In this document: in pieces, positions 8,801 to 18,292 of the stretch | Layout of the letters: each line of letters opens with the position of its first letter | Numbering within the stretch: position 1 is the first letter of the stretch | NCBI GenBank assembly: GCA_964613385.1 | Contig: CAZTGZ010000002.1 | Coordinates: forward strand, 62,001 to 126,000 | Source of the DNA: CAZTGZ01 sp964613385 | GTDB taxonomy: Bacteria; Bacteroidota; Bacteroidia; NS11-12g; UBA9320 | Length of the DNA: 64,000 bases | Reading direction: 5' to 3' | Made by a program: the position numbers and the translations under genes | The notes under the pieces: model-generated | The model's input: only the letters and a program-made list of their open reading frames with translations | What the model was told of the DNA's origin: nothing | Databases searched by the model: none

Positions 8801-11159
8801 ATCCAAATGGGAAATTAGCTTGATAAACCGTATAGGAATTAGAACTGATGATGTTATTGATGAAATAGGTTGTATCGGTCGTGTTCGAATAATTATAGTA
8901 TCCGTATTTGCTCGATCCGGTTACATATATATTGTTATGAACGAAATATAAATTCCGGTTATATTGATTATAAACAGCATAACTACCGGATGTAAAATCC
9001 CAACTGATGAAATTATTAAATACAAGAGCCGGATCAGAGCCATAATTATTATTGTGATAGTTAATGGTCATGGGGTAATTTCCGGCCTGATCCCAAAAGA
9101 TGCGGTTTCCGCTGATTTCTATTCCGTTGGATGGATAATAACAATACACGCTATAGTGTCCGGTGTACGGAGTATTGGTATAGAATGTGTTATTCCGAAC
9201 TCTGAATTTCTCTGTATAATATATATACAGATCCATATAATAAATGCTATCAAAGGTGTTTCCTTCAATATGCCATTCTTCAGAATACAGTGGATTTACC
9301 GTATAGCCCGGGAAGTAAATACCCATAGAACCATTCAGGAAAGTATTATTCAGGAAGGTATTGTATTCATTATTATCAGAGCTTGATGAGATTAAAGCTG
9401 CCGATGAACTGGTAGAAGCTACATTTAATCCTCTGAAAATATTTGATTCAAAAATATTGCTATCAGATCCCACCGAACCTGAACCACTTAATTGAACCAA
9501 AGTTCCGAACGTAGAGGTTCCTTTGGCTTCAAAAGTTAAGTTTTTGAATCGGATATAATCGGCTTTGTTCAGTTTAACAATGTAGTTATTGGCTGTGGCA
9601 GTAGCAGCATAGGTTAATGCCACATCCGTTGCATTTCCGGTGCTGCTTTCAAACGTGACCATGTTCACACCGCTGGTACCGGGAATTAAGGTCAACTCGA
9701 CTTGTTCGGCATATATTCCCGGAGCAATTTTAATATTTACCGGAGCACTCACTCCACATACATTTAGAGAATTTACTGCCTGTGCAAATGTGTTGAAATC
9801 ACCTGTAGTACTCAGAGAGTAATTTCCCGCATATGCCGCACAAACCTGCTTGCGGGTTGTGTCGTCAGGTGTATATCCATCTGAATTCCCGTTGGGTCCA
9901 TCGGTAAAAGCTGTCAACATATCAAAACTACCGGTAATCAACGTATAGGCCTGAGCCCCGCTGAATTCTACGGTGTCTCTTTCACCGGTTGCCAATGCCC
10001 CTGACCAGGTCTGACTAACCGGAGTTCCACTGTTTACCATATAATGAACATTCAGAGATTTAAGTGTGTCGGTTCCCTTGTTTTCAATCACAACTTGAAC
10101 AGCTTGTGCGCCTGCGAGTGCCGGTGCATTTGGCTGTAGAATCCCAATCGCCTTGGCATTATCTGCCGGAGGAGTATATTCATCAGCGCCTATATCCGGT
10201 GTTGAGCTGTTGCGGGATTGTCCATCATAATCTGTGGTTACACTGGCAATTGGAACCCCTTTATTGTTAAGATTGAAACTAAAGGTATGCATGTCGCAGT
10301 TCCCAAAATAGTCAGGATTCACCATCATGCCGAAGGAATCAACCAAAGGCCCGGCATACAACGAATTCTGCCAGGTAGCCAAATCGTTGAATATGGTACT
10401 TATAAAGCGGAAGGCATAGGTTCCATTGCTGAAATAGTTGTTGTTATCCATTTTAGTTATGGATGACTGGAAGGTTGTATTGGCCGAACCGGCTATATAA
10501 CATGCATAACCAGAACCTAAATTCACCCATGAATTATTTACAATATTATTTCCTATATAGGATCCTCCCGAAGAATAATATTGAAATGGTGCACCACCAG
10601 TGGAATTTTGCGTGTTGATCAATACACTGTTGTGGGCAATATCAACATAGGTGGGATAATAACAATAAATACCATAGGCAATATTGGAAAGCGATGGGTT
10701 TCCAACATTGAGCATGTTGTTGGCAATAATGCAAGGATTTCCTGCCCATCCAGTGCTATAATAGGAATAAATACCATACCCTCCATTCTGACTGCAAACA
10801 TTGTTGGAGGTTATTCTGACTCCATAATTCTGGTAAGTATAAATGCTATATGGATTAGTTACAATTCCTACACCCACATTGTTAAATTTATTACCATGCA
10901 CCTCCAGAGTGTCATGGTAATAATAATAATACATACCATATGCATAGATATCATTGAAGGTATTGTTCAATATGCGGAAATTGGTTGCTCTGTATGTGAA
11001 ATCTCCATATGAAGCAATTCCGTAGTAACCGCCATTTACAGTATTGCCGTTAATGGTGAGATTATCAGCATTGTTACCTGCAGTAATGGTACTTGATGCA
11101 GATGAAATCAGAATTCCATATTGTGTAGAAGACGTTGCTGCCACTGTCCATTTTGGCAA
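2814..11159 (-). CDS. Giant T9SS surface protein, C-terminal part (Ig-like and PKD repeats, type A sorting domain)
   Basis: 2,781 codons. The first 330 residues finish a parallel beta-helix module, a sixth such module follows ('GNYSLSTTGDFNTFAQAVNSL'), then a CARDB-like segment. Next come three Ig-like domains built around 'YQWQSS...GATN...W/YYRR'. Then I count 18 PKD-type repeats of about 75-85 residues, with the WxFGDG core, NPxHxY, G-x-Y-x-V-x-L and a conserved pair of cysteines per repeat. The protein ends with a T9SS type A sorting domain (VYPNPNRGNF ... TYLVKISHEG), so it should be exported by T9SS and fixed at the cell surface. Its only start is a weak TTG in the middle of a beta-helix, and it overlaps the upstream ORF by 52 bp in another frame. 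It is therefore almost certainly the 3' half of the gene that begins at 18292, split by a frameshift near 11175. Confidence 0.85.
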   Translation of the reverse strand: MPKWTVAATSSTQYGILISSASSTITAGNNADNLTINGNTVNGGYYGIASYGDFTYRATNFRILNNTFNDIYAYGMYYYYYHDTLEVHGNKFNNVGVGIVTNPYSIYTYQNYGVRITSNNVCSQNGGYGIYSYYSTGWAGNPCIIANNMLNVGNPSLSNIAYGIYCYYPTYVDIAHNSVLINTQNSTGGAPFQYYSSGGSYIGNNIVNNSWVNLGSGYACYIAGSANTTFQSSITKMDNNNYFSNGTYAFRFISTIFNDLATWQNSLYAGPLVDSFGMMVNPDYFGNCDMHTFSFNLNNKGVPIASVTTDYDGQSRNSSTPDIGADEYTPPADNAKAIGILQPNAPALAGAQAVQVVIENKGTDTLKSLNVHYMVNSGTPVSQTWSGALATGERDTVEFSGAQAYTLITGSFDMLTAFTDGPNGNSDGYTPDDTTRKQVCAAYAGNYSLSTTGDFNTFAQAVNSLNVCGVSAPVNIKIAPGIYAEQVELTLIPGTSGVNMVTFESSTGNATDVALTYAATATANNYIVKLNKADYIRFKNLTFEAKGTSTFGTLVQLSGSGSVGSDSNIFESNIFRGLNVASTSSSAALISSSSDNNEYNTFLNNTFLNGSMGIYFPGYTVNPLYSEEWHIEGNTFDSIYYMDLYIYYTEKFRVRNNTFYTNTPYTGHYSVYCYYPSNGIEISGNRIFWDQAGNYPMTINYHNNNYGSDPALVFNNFISWDFTSGSYAVYNQYNRNLYFVHNNIYVTGSSKYGYYNYSNTTDTTYFINNIISSNSYTVYQANFPFGYSDYNNYFTTGTSLVYYLAGRPSLAALEGAYYPGSDANSKNINPMYLSNTVLKPTVESLVESGLAIGLSNDIYGFSRSATKPAMGAVEIGGDLMIDRIVGLADSACSRGLETVSVWVKNNSYLTTSGFTLTLKVNGGADMNENVTSTLRSGDSILVTLSNKANLNLVGANTVMVTVNYSFDQNSANDSKSTTVFNADNPKPLFTHKDTCYQANVMFTNASTVQIGTIGSTSWNFGNGNTAMGNNVSQTFAGVGPYNITQTVTSSIGCVGVATRQIRILSNLNPGIIGSDQTVCYNGVPAALSNATAPSGSGGDYLYQWQSSTDGVNFSDISGATNYAFQPAAHTATKWYQRVVSTTLGCGPKVSNKVQISTYAVVQAGSIGSAQTICYNSTPAAITAQTNPTGGDGTFTYQWESSIDSSNWNQVIGAVNANITPNRLTRNTWYRRIDIAGSNCGSLYTNVIKITVRPELKAGTFTSSYDICPQGDPGTFSQLTAPSGGDGTYSFQWQESSNGSTFTNISGATNSSFSPGSLNASMYYRRNVISGSGCGTVDGPSILVNVRALPKAAFSTSNHCFGDKLPLVNASTPGFGIITSYLWDFGNGSTSNQEAPDYTYLTGGNKTIKLKVVNSLGCSDSTSRTANVSSVPQASYLFFYDCNIDSIRFKSTTSVNCGTINSYEWDFGNGQFSTLENPTHKFDSGVYNVKFKINFAGGISDSMTQVVRVYPKGVLDFDAPSVCYNDLSTFTNLSTNAGSYQWDFADNFGSNATNPVHLYATSSSYKVKLSAISNNGCNLTVTKTHTVKVRPDADIVSNDRCLGDTTQFDNGSIYAHSYLWDFGDGQTSNQMAPSHLYAASGTFNVKLVATNNNGCVDSTTSNVEVHALPTPSFNVTSACLGNGLQFNNTSSGSVSYAWNFGDGSRSATTSPWYNYANPGKYTVMLTATSGFGCKNSISQSVDVYPKPTVSFTTTSVCAGTQASFTNTSSISSGSVQYMWYFGDGNTSTSVSPTHTYNNAGVYDVKLVAMSGFGCSDSVVSQITIHTVATAAFSTNIACLGDNLNKETEFTNQSQNAQTYVWNFGDGSGSTAANPTHEYSAIGVYTATLTANNANNCPSTTTRQVTVSVMPNASFTANKVCLGQQTVFTNTTSYSGGGTLNYTWFIDGTTANTTNANYTFTSAGNKQVILWAQNQYGCLGKYTDHNVTVYSNPIADFTVTNVCAGTAVQFVNQSTSGTYNWNFGNGGSSTSSNPTFTYSVAGTYTVTLTVTNSNNCVSVVSKQITVYPTPVADFTTANVCQGAATVFTNNSTGATSYNWQFGDGGASSSTNPSYIYPVAGTYSVLLQATSSNGCKSTATKSVTAFIKPKASFNSADVCLGTTTVFTNTSIGSGNTYNWNFGDGGFSTSTNPTRTYANAGTYNVTLTATNTFNCSDVATQTVNVFALPSAAFTSNDQCLGNNMVFTNQSAGAVLYNWQFGDGSSSPLTHPVKAYGAAGTYNVTLTATNSNKCNHSITKPVIVHPNPVASFTTSVLCQNNAVQLNNTSTIPSGSLTHRWDFGDASISTNASPQHIYANKGNYVVTLTSTSAFGCASTVQNVVSVQPLPIAVFTADEVCLGTTTVFNNTSENVASAVWSFGDGNNSNALSPKHTYATAGSFNVSLTITANNGCVSNTSKAVVVNANPVSSFTAANACAEELINISNTSTGASNYEWYYGFTGPDKVANPAVKLDIPGNTVIRLVAISAKGCRNESSRTIEVYSRPIADFSVMNTCQGDQTLFVNSSQNAGSYNWQFGDGGNSGVSNPSHQYNNAGSYTVTLTANNARCSDVQTMNLTVNPTPAAGFKFNTSGKEVNFTSDNKTNVKSYDWTFGDGLFGSDADPKHMYNNAVVQSFNVCLHITDINGCVNDSCQTVSINLLGNMDVHGSTIRVYPNPNRGNFAIEVPESGGNAEIVLLNVLGVELKADVNARGDLYEISTDQFPDGTYLVKISHEGRTWLQRVIIAQ

Positions 11160-14100
11160 ATCAATGATACAATTGGGTTTAATTTAACCCCAACGGCATG
11201 AGGGAGTCCCATATTTCTAATATTTAGATTTTTAATGGTTACGTATTTCGTACCTGCCAGGGTGATAACTGAATTATCACCAGCTGATAGACCATCAAAT
11301 TGTAGTGTTCTAGTGGTCGCATCCACCCCATCAATGGTAATGGTATTGGTTGCATCCGAGCCGTTTACGATTCCATTCACATAGAATTTGTCATTATATG
11401 TACCTGCAGCAACCGTAAATGTTACTGGCCCTGAAATACCGCAGCTTTGCAGGGCTTGAGCTACATCTGCGAAAGACTTAAAGTTGGTTGAGCCGGATCC
11501 CGCAGGGTTTATGGTATAGTTACCACTTAAATTGCTACAGAAAAATTGAATCGCACTGGTATCATTAGAGGGATCTTGATCAGCATATCCATTGATATTT
11601 GAAGTATAAGCGCGCATTTTGTTCACACCAACATTAAAAGTAACCTGATATGGAGACGTAAACCAAACATGCATGGTATCGCAGGTTGCCAGACTTAAAC
11701 CTGTTAAGCTCATCGATGAACTTACTCCATTCAATTCATAACTCACATCCATAGACGTAATTGTTGTAGAACCCAAATTGCGAACGACAACTTTCACATC
11801 ATAACTGGTGCTATTCGAAACTGGATTTGTCGGTTCAATAATACCAGTGGCCTGTGCGTCATAAACAAAAACTTCCGGTTCATGACAACCTACAAAAGGA
11901 GCGTTAAATGATCTGGCATTCCCCAAATAATCAGTGGTTATCATACTAATGGTGTCGCCCTTAGTGAAACACTTATCGCTTAGTCGTAAATCAAAATCGC
12001 TTTTAAATACCGGAATGGCATGTCTTGAATTAGCACCACCAGCACCTGCTGCCTGATACGTAGAAATTGTATATGACGCTACATTTAAAATTAGACTTGA
12101 TCCTTTGGGATTGTAATAATTGTTGAAGTCCAACACATTTCCGGTATTTGTTGTTGTATAGAACGCATAACTGCTTGTGGACGCTGCCCCATCAGTAATG
12201 GCAAAATTGTTATTTCTTATATCCTGATAAGATGAAGATGATCCAAAATACCCGTAAAAGGTTCCTCCATTTCCAAACAGGTTGGTTGAATTATGCCAAA
12301 CATCCCAATAATTTGAACTGGTCATGTAAATTCCGTATCCTGTTGTTCTATATCCACCTCCAATACTATTGTTCGCTACTATTCCAGGTAAGGTTGTAGT
12401 CCCGCTACATGACGAAAAATAGATTCCATAGTTTCCAATATTGGTTAGGTAGTTGTTGGTTACAATTGCAGCAGGTTTACCATTCTGCGAAGAAACAGAA
12501 GACAAAGAAATTCCATATCCGCTCGTTGTTCTGGTGTTGTTATCAATTCTATTGCCGTCAATCAATAAATCCGTCAGCGTAACTCCATAAATTCCGTATA
12601 TATAAGCTTTATGTATATAGTTATTACGAACTTTAATTCCTTCTGAATATGGTGTCGTAAGTCCGTATAAAGTAATTCCAAAATACCCGTACTCAATTCT
12701 ATTAGAATCAATGGCTATATTCATACTGGTTCCACCTGTTGAATAAGAAGTTTCACTTCCGCTCACAACCAGGGGAATGTAATTCGTAGAACTGGAATTA
12801 GTTGAATCGACAGAGATAACACAATTGGAAATCCGGCAATTCATAGAACTATTGAATACGTGAACTCCCCACCCTAAAGTCTTACTTCTATTGATTACAG
12901 TTACATCTCTTAAAGTTGTATAAGTTGCTCCATTGAAACGCACAACATATCTGCTGCTTGTATTTATGGTAGAATCAGTGAGAACAACATCTGCCGCATT
13001 TCCGGTTGCGCTCCGTATGGTGAGGGTGTTATTAGGACCTGCGAACAAATTCGGAATATTCACTTGACCATTGTATGTTCCCGGAGCAATATTTAAAACT
13101 GTATGTCCTGCAATTCCGGCACATGACATCGCCGAAAATGCATCATTCAAGGTAGCAAAGTCAGGAGATGCTCCTCCGACTGTATAATTGCCGCTAAATC
13201 CAACTCCCAGAACTGAATTGAACTGATTATTTGCAATAAATTGATCCGTGTTACTGCCATTGATAGCGCCAGTCCACACTGAGAAAGAAGCGCAAGTATT
13301 GATATTCACAGAATTGGTGAAAGTAATAACGGTACTATCGCATCTGTTAAGTGGAGAACTGAATGTAAATGTTTGATTTACAACTGTTCCATTATTAAAT
13401 TGAAAAGATGCATCCAAGCTGTTTATGGCCGATGAACCCATGTTTTTAATTAGCAGACTGACGCTTTGAACTCCACCAAGCGTTGGGAAAGTTGGATTAA
13501 TTACCTTAACAATTTCAATATCATAGCTCCAGCCTCCGGGCTCGTGAGCACCAATTGCTGTATTGGTAGTGCTTCTTGGATTACCATAGATGTCGGTTGT
13601 CACTTTGCTCAAAGGCATGCCCAAGGTGGTCAGATTACATCCATCCATCATGTTCAGATTCAAATCAGACACAAACATTGGGTTGTAGTTTTGAGAACTG
13701 TCTCCTCCTGTACTTGCTGTTCTGTAGGTGGTAACATCATATGTTGCAGCCCTATAGAGCATATATGTTCCTGATGGATTATAGTAGTTGTTATAATCGA
13801 CGGTATGACCTGTATTGGTAGAAATATAAAGAGGATAAGAGGTAGTTATGGTACCAGGTGCGATGGCAAAATGGTTGTTTTTAACATTCCAATAGGTAGA
13901 ACTGGTTAGATAAGCGCCATAAGCAGTGCTCGTACCGCCTTTCATCCAAATGGAATTATGATAGAGCATGCAATAATCGCTACTGGTGGCATAGACACCG
14001 TAAGTTGTGCTTGATCTGAACAGACCGCCTATCATATTATTTGCAATGAGTATGGAATCGGTTGCTGTCCCATCACAAGACGAAAGGTAAATTCCATATA

Positions 14101-17100
14101 TACCGACATGATTAATTTTATTAGACAGGATCCTCGGGGCAGGTTTGCTATTGTAAACACCTACAGAAGACATGGAGATTCCATAACCACTGGTAGTTGC
14201 ATTTGGCACTCTGCCAACAATTGTATTCCCTTCAATAAGAACATCGGTCAAAATATTTAAATACAAACCGTACAAATACTGATTGCCAATCCAATTGTTT
14301 TTAATTGTTATCTTATCCGGATATGAAGGGGAAGAGGTTCCATAAAAATCGATTCCAGTATAACCGTTATAAATTCGGTTTGAATCCAGCGTAATGTTGG
14401 TGAAAAATCCACCTGTTGTATAGCTATTATCCGAACCATTAATAACTACTGGAATATAATTGGAACTGGAGCTGTTGACAGAATCGACACTTATAATGCA
14501 ATTGGTAACTCGAATATTTTCGCAGCCTCCCATTATGTGTACCCCCCAACCATAGATTTTGCTTCGGTTGATGATGGTAACATCCCGGAGTATCATGTTT
14601 TTTGAACCCAAGAATCTTACCACATGTCTTGCGTTGGTCAATACAGCAGAATCCGTTAATATTACATCCTCAGGCTTTCCGGTGGAGCTTTTAATGGTTA
14701 GCGTATTTGTTACTGAGGTCGCGAGATTTCCAAAGTTAACCTGACCATTATAAGTACCAGGTCTTAAAAGCAAGGTTGTAGGGCCATTTAATCCACCGCA
14801 TTGTATAGCGGCAATGGCCTCGTTCAGGTTTGCATAATCCGGTGAAGTTCCTCCCACAGTATACGATCCTGAAAGTCCAACACCTATTTGAGCAATCAAA
14901 GTGTCATTGGATGAAATTCCATCATTATGAGAATCTGGATTACTTGTCCAGGTTGAAATGTTATTGCAACCGGATAAACTTAATGAAGTGCTGAAGGTAA
15001 AAGTATCCAATTCACATGAATTCAATTCTGAAGTTAAATATACACTCTCATTTACTGCAGCACTCGTTCCATATCTATAAGAGATACCCAGGGTATCAAA
15101 AGGTTGAGTGCCAAAATTCTTAACTAAAATGCTAACGGTATTAGGTCCGCTGCTTGCAGGTGTTGTTGGGCTTAAAATTCCCAATACCCCTGCATCATAT
15201 GCAGCTGTGGGAACTTCATAAGCTCCTCTGTCAGGGATAGAATCTCTTGAGTTGCCATTTCTGTCAATGTTGATTCCCAAATTAGCCCCATTAATGCAAC
15301 CATCAGAAATACTCAAATTTGTAAGCGATGGCCATCCTAAATTTAAATTGGTAGAATTGGAACCTGCAATAGTTTGAAAAGTAGAATTCGTGTAGTCTGT
15401 TGATCCGACATTAACGATGACAGGATTACCGGTCCAATTGAAGTAATTGTTATAGTCCAGCGTACTCGATGTTGGCATGGTGCCTATTTTCAATGCCGGT
15501 GTTGAACCATATCCGATGAAACTGTTATTCCTGATATCCAGAAATGAACCACTCGTTATATAACATGTCCCGTATGTGTTCGAAATGCTCTGATTGGTTG
15601 CTACCGAATTGTGATAAATTTTGGTATACGTACAAGATGATAAATACATCGAATATGCTCCGCTGGTATAGCGCTGATCTCCAACTATAACGTTATTGAT
15701 TATCTCATTTAATAGACCAGAGGCTCCGGATAAGCTGGAACAATTGATTCCATAATATCCGTTATTGTCAATAAAGTTCCTGTTAATCCGGCAAACATAA
15801 CCGGTGCTGCCACCATTATTAAAGCCGGAATTGGTTACCGAATAAATACCGTATGATGTAGTTGAGGCTCCTGTAGCAGCGGTTATTCTGTTGTTAATTA
15901 TTTGTGCGTTCGACCAGTAATATGCATAAATTCCATATTGATTAAAATTACTGATGGTAGAATTTGTCACTTCAATATCCTGATGTTTTACCGCATTACT
16001 TGCAGTATTTCCATAACCACTAATTGCAGACCAGCCACCACTAATGTCGCAACTGTCGAATTTAATTCTACTGGCTGTGCTATTGGAACTATATGAAGTC
16101 AAGCTGTTGTTCATAACCACCGGGATTACAGAAGTACTCGATGAAACCGGAGTATTTATGTTGCAATTCCGGAACTGAATGTCTGCAACTTCATTCCCGA
16201 AAATATGTACCGGCCATGCATAGGTGCTGCTGGTTCCCATAATGGTTAAATCCCTGAATACAATGAAGCGGGCAGTTCCTTCAAGTCTAACCGTATGCTG
16301 CAAACCCGAGGTAGTTGCAAAAAATGAAATACGAGTTGCATTCATTCCTGCACCTTGAATGGTTAAAGTATTGGTAGATGACGCTCCGGGAATGTTCCCA
16401 ATGACCAATTGTTCACTAAAAGTTTGAGCATTGAGTTTTAACACAACCGGGCCTGAGAGACCTCCGCATTTAATATCATTCAGTGCTGTGGTGATATTAG
16501 TATAATCTGCACCAGTTCCACCCACCGTATAGGTACCCGACAACCCAACACCGACTTGAATTTTTGAGGTGTCATTTGTTTTGTTTTGATCTGCATTGCT
16601 TCCATTAATGAGCCCATTCCACGCACTAACATTTGTACATCCACTCAAAGTAGCACTCGTGCTAAATGTAAGCGTATCACTTGAACAAGAACCCAAAGAA
16701 CTGGATAAGGTAAATGTTTGCACAACAGGACTAGCCGTACCTATTTGATATGCCGCTTCCAATGATGAAATGCTCACTGAACCCATATTTCTGATGGCCA
16801 ATTTCACCGTATTCGATGTGCTTGCCGGAGCAACCGGAGACACCAGGGTTGACATTACATCATAGGAAACACCCCCAGAAGCTTCATAGGCTCCTATGTC
16901 GGGAGGATTATTCCGTGTGGTTCCATTATGATCGGTAGAAATACCTAAATTAATTCCATTAATACAGGCGTTTGTAACATTGAGATTCGTTAGAGAAATC
17001 CAGTTTTGATTGGCGTTATAGGAATTTGCACCACCTACTGAGGTAAAATTGGTGTTTGTGTAGTCAGTTCCAGCCCAGTATATCAAATTTCCTGTTGTTC

Positions 17101-18292
17101 CACCCCATAAATAGTAATTGTTATAATTGATTGTTGATGAACTTGGGGCGCTGGCTATATATAAAGGGCGCGATGTGCCTATTCCAATAAAATTGTTGTT
17201 GCGTACATCCAAAAACGAACCGGATGAGTTATACCAGGCAGCAGCTGTGCTGGTAGTGCTATTGTTAACGACTGAAGTATTGTGATAAATTTTCACATAA
17301 CTTGCGCCTGACGTGTAAATTCCATATTGTGTAGTGGTGCTTCTGAAATTCCCCAATATTTCATTGTTGATTAATTCATTGTAACTCGTAGTCAAACCTG
17401 TATATGTGGCCAGGTAAATACCATATGTTCCCGTAGCATCTACAGTGTTGTTATTGACCCGACAAGCATATCCTGTGGTTCCTCCGTTATTGTAACCATA
17501 AGCTCCGGAAATATATATACCATAGGTGCTCGTGGTAGTTGTAGTTGATTTTAAATAATTATTGATAATCTGTAAATTGTTGACATTAAGGGCATAGACC
17601 CCATAAAAATAATAATTCAAAATACTGGTGTTCGTGACGAAAATGTCCTGATCTCTTGTTGTGGTTCCTGTTAATCCATATACTGAAACTCCATAATAAC
17701 CTCCCGTAACTGTAGAGCTATCAATACTCACTCTTGTGGCTGTACCTCCGGTCGTATTGCTTGATGTTGAATTGCTCATAACAACGGGTATACAAACTGT
17801 GCTCGTAGAAACCGGTGCTGTAATATTGCACTTGACAAACCTGATATCAGTCATCGTCGTACCAATGATGTGTAATGGCCAAGCGTAAGTTGTGCTTGTT
17901 CCTTCAATGGTTAAGTCTCTGAATATCAAATATTTCGCACCGTTGGCTATGGCCAAAGTATGCCGCGCAGTTGATGAGCTTGCCGCGAAAGTAAGTTTGG
18001 TATTTGCAGCGCCTGCCCCTTTAAACGTCACCGTGTTTGTAGCTGAGGTACCTGTTATGGTTCCGATGGATACTTGCTGAGTGAACGTATTCGCGGATAC
18101 ATCAAATACGACTGCCCCATTAACTCCACTGGTCGTAAGTGCTGATATGGCTGCTGACCAGGTCGTATAATTTCGAGTTCCGGATCCACTGGGATTAATG
18201 GTATAGGTACCATTCATTTGGGCAAATACAGATCCAAGGGATAAAACAAAAATTAAAGTGAGGGTAGAAAATAATTTAAAAATACTTTTCAT
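11108..18292 (-). CDS. Giant T9SS surface protein, N-terminal part (parallel beta-helix modules), 5' half of a frameshifted gene
   Basis: The best start is ATG 18292, giving the signal peptide MKSIFKLFSTLTLIFVLSLG followed by SVFAQ; an in-frame ATG at 18364 would add a second hydrophobic stretch and is unlikely. The mature part repeats a module of about 450-500 residues: an opening strand 'GTYTVGG...DYTNITTAL', rows of right-handed parallel beta-helix turns (N-N-x-I, 'YGIY', 'IxNNxI'), an 'NPPDIGAYE'-like closing, then a CARDB-like beta-sandwich. Four complete modules are present, and a fifth is cut by the stop at 11108. The missing half of module five is encoded in the next ORF, and the minus-strand codons just past the junction in the other frame read NCIIDLPKWTVAATSS, a sensible continuation. 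Restoring one base would give one protein of about 5,160 residues. A role as an adhesin or matrix protein is inferred from architecture only. Confidence 0.85.
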   Translation of the reverse strand: MKSIFKLFSTLTLIFVLSLGSVFAQMNGTYTINPSGSGTRNYTTWSAAISALTTSGVNGAVVFDVSANTFTQQVSIGTITGTSATNTVTFKGAGAANTKLTFAASSSTARHTLAIANGAKYLIFRDLTIEGTSTTYAWPLHIIGTTMTDIRFVKCNITAPVSTSTVCIPVVMSNSTSSNTTGGTATRVSIDSSTVTGGYYGVSVYGLTGTTTRDQDIFVTNTSILNYYFYGVYALNVNNLQIINNYLKSTTTTTSTYGIYISGAYGYNNGGTTGYACRVNNNTVDATGTYGIYLATYTGLTTSYNELINNEILGNFRSTTTQYGIYTSGASYVKIYHNTSVVNNSTTSTAAAWYNSSGSFLDVRNNNFIGIGTSRPLYIASAPSSSTINYNNYYLWGGTTGNLIYWAGTDYTNTNFTSVGGANSYNANQNWISLTNLNVTNACINGINLGISTDHNGTTRNNPPDIGAYEASGGVSYDVMSTLVSPVAPASTSNTVKLAIRNMGSVSISSLEAAYQIGTASPVVQTFTLSSSLGSCSSDTLTFSTSATLSGCTNVSAWNGLINGSNADQNKTNDTSKIQVGVGLSGTYTVGGTGADYTNITTALNDIKCGGLSGPVVLKLNAQTFSEQLVIGNIPGASSTNTLTIQGAGMNATRISFFATTSGLQHTVRLEGTARFIVFRDLTIMGTSSTYAWPVHIFGNEVADIQFRNCNINTPVSSSTSVIPVVMNNSLTSYSSNSTASRIKFDSCDISGGWSAISGYGNTASNAVKHQDIEVTNSTISNFNQYGIYAYYWSNAQIINNRITAATGASTTSYGIYSVTNSGFNNGGSTGYVCRINRNFIDNNGYYGINCSSLSGASGLLNEIINNVIVGDQRYTSGAYSMYLSSCTYTKIYHNSVATNQSISNTYGTCYITSGSFLDIRNNSFIGYGSTPALKIGTMPTSSTLDYNNYFNWTGNPVIVNVGSTDYTNSTFQTIAGSNSTNLNLGWPSLTNLSISDGCINGANLGINIDRNGNSRDSIPDRGAYEVPTAAYDAGVLGILSPTTPASSGPNTVSILVKNFGTQPFDTLGISYRYGTSAAVNESVYLTSELNSCELDTFTFSTSLSLSGCNNISTWTSNPDSHNDGISSNDTLIAQIGVGLSGSYTVGGTSPDYANLNEAIAAIQCGGLNGPTTLLLRPGTYNGQVNFGNLATSVTNTLTIKSSTGKPEDVILTDSAVLTNARHVVRFLGSKNMILRDVTIINRSKIYGWGVHIMGGCENIRVTNCIISVDSVNSSSSNYIPVVINGSDNSYTTGGFFTNITLDSNRIYNGYTGIDFYGTSSPSYPDKITIKNNWIGNQYLYGLYLNILTDVLIEGNTIVGRVPNATTSGYGISMSSVGVYNSKPAPRILSNKINHVGIYGIYLSSCDGTATDSILIANNMIGGLFRSSTTYGVYATSSDYCMLYHNSIWMKGGTSTAYGAYLTSSTYWNVKNNHFAIAPGTITTSYPLYISTNTGHTVDYNNYYNPSGTYMLYRAATYDVTTYRTASTGGDSSQNYNPMFVSDLNLNMMDGCNLTTLGMPLSKVTTDIYGNPRSTTNTAIGAHEPGGWSYDIEIVKVINPTFPTLGGVQSVSLLIKNMGSSAINSLDASFQFNNGTVVNQTFTFSSPLNRCDSTVITFTNSVNINTCASFSVWTGAINGSNTDQFIANNQFNSVLGVGFSGNYTVGGASPDFATLNDAFSAMSCAGIAGHTVLNIAPGTYNGQVNIPNLFAGPNNTLTIRSATGNAADVVLTDSTINTSSRYVVRFNGATYTTLRDVTVINRSKTLGWGVHVFNSSMNCRISNCVISVDSTNSSSTNYIPLVVSGSETSYSTGGTSMNIAIDSNRIEYGYFGITLYGLTTPYSEGIKVRNNYIHKAYIYGIYGVTLTDLLIDGNRIDNNTRTTSGYGISLSSVSSQNGKPAAIVTNNYLTNIGNYGIYFSSCSGTTTLPGIVANNSIGGGYRTTGYGIYMTSSNYWDVWHNSTNLFGNGGTFYGYFGSSSSYQDIRNNNFAITDGAASTSSYAFYTTTNTGNVLDFNNYYNPKGSSLILNVASYTISTYQAAGAGGANSRHAIPVFKSDFDLRLSDKCFTKGDTISMITTDYLGNARSFNAPFVGCHEPEVFVYDAQATGIIEPTNPVSNSTSYDVKVVVRNLGSTTITSMDVSYELNGVSSSMSLTGLSLATCDTMHVWFTSPYQVTFNVGVNKMRAYTSNINGYADQDPSNDTSAIQFFCSNLSGNYTINPAGSGSTNFKSFADVAQALQSCGISGPVTFTVAAGTYNDKFYVNGIVNGSDATNTITIDGVDATTRTLQFDGLSAGDNSVITLAGTKYVTIKNLNIRNMGLPHAVGVKLNPIVSLICQNGQWQQRLLHNMEF

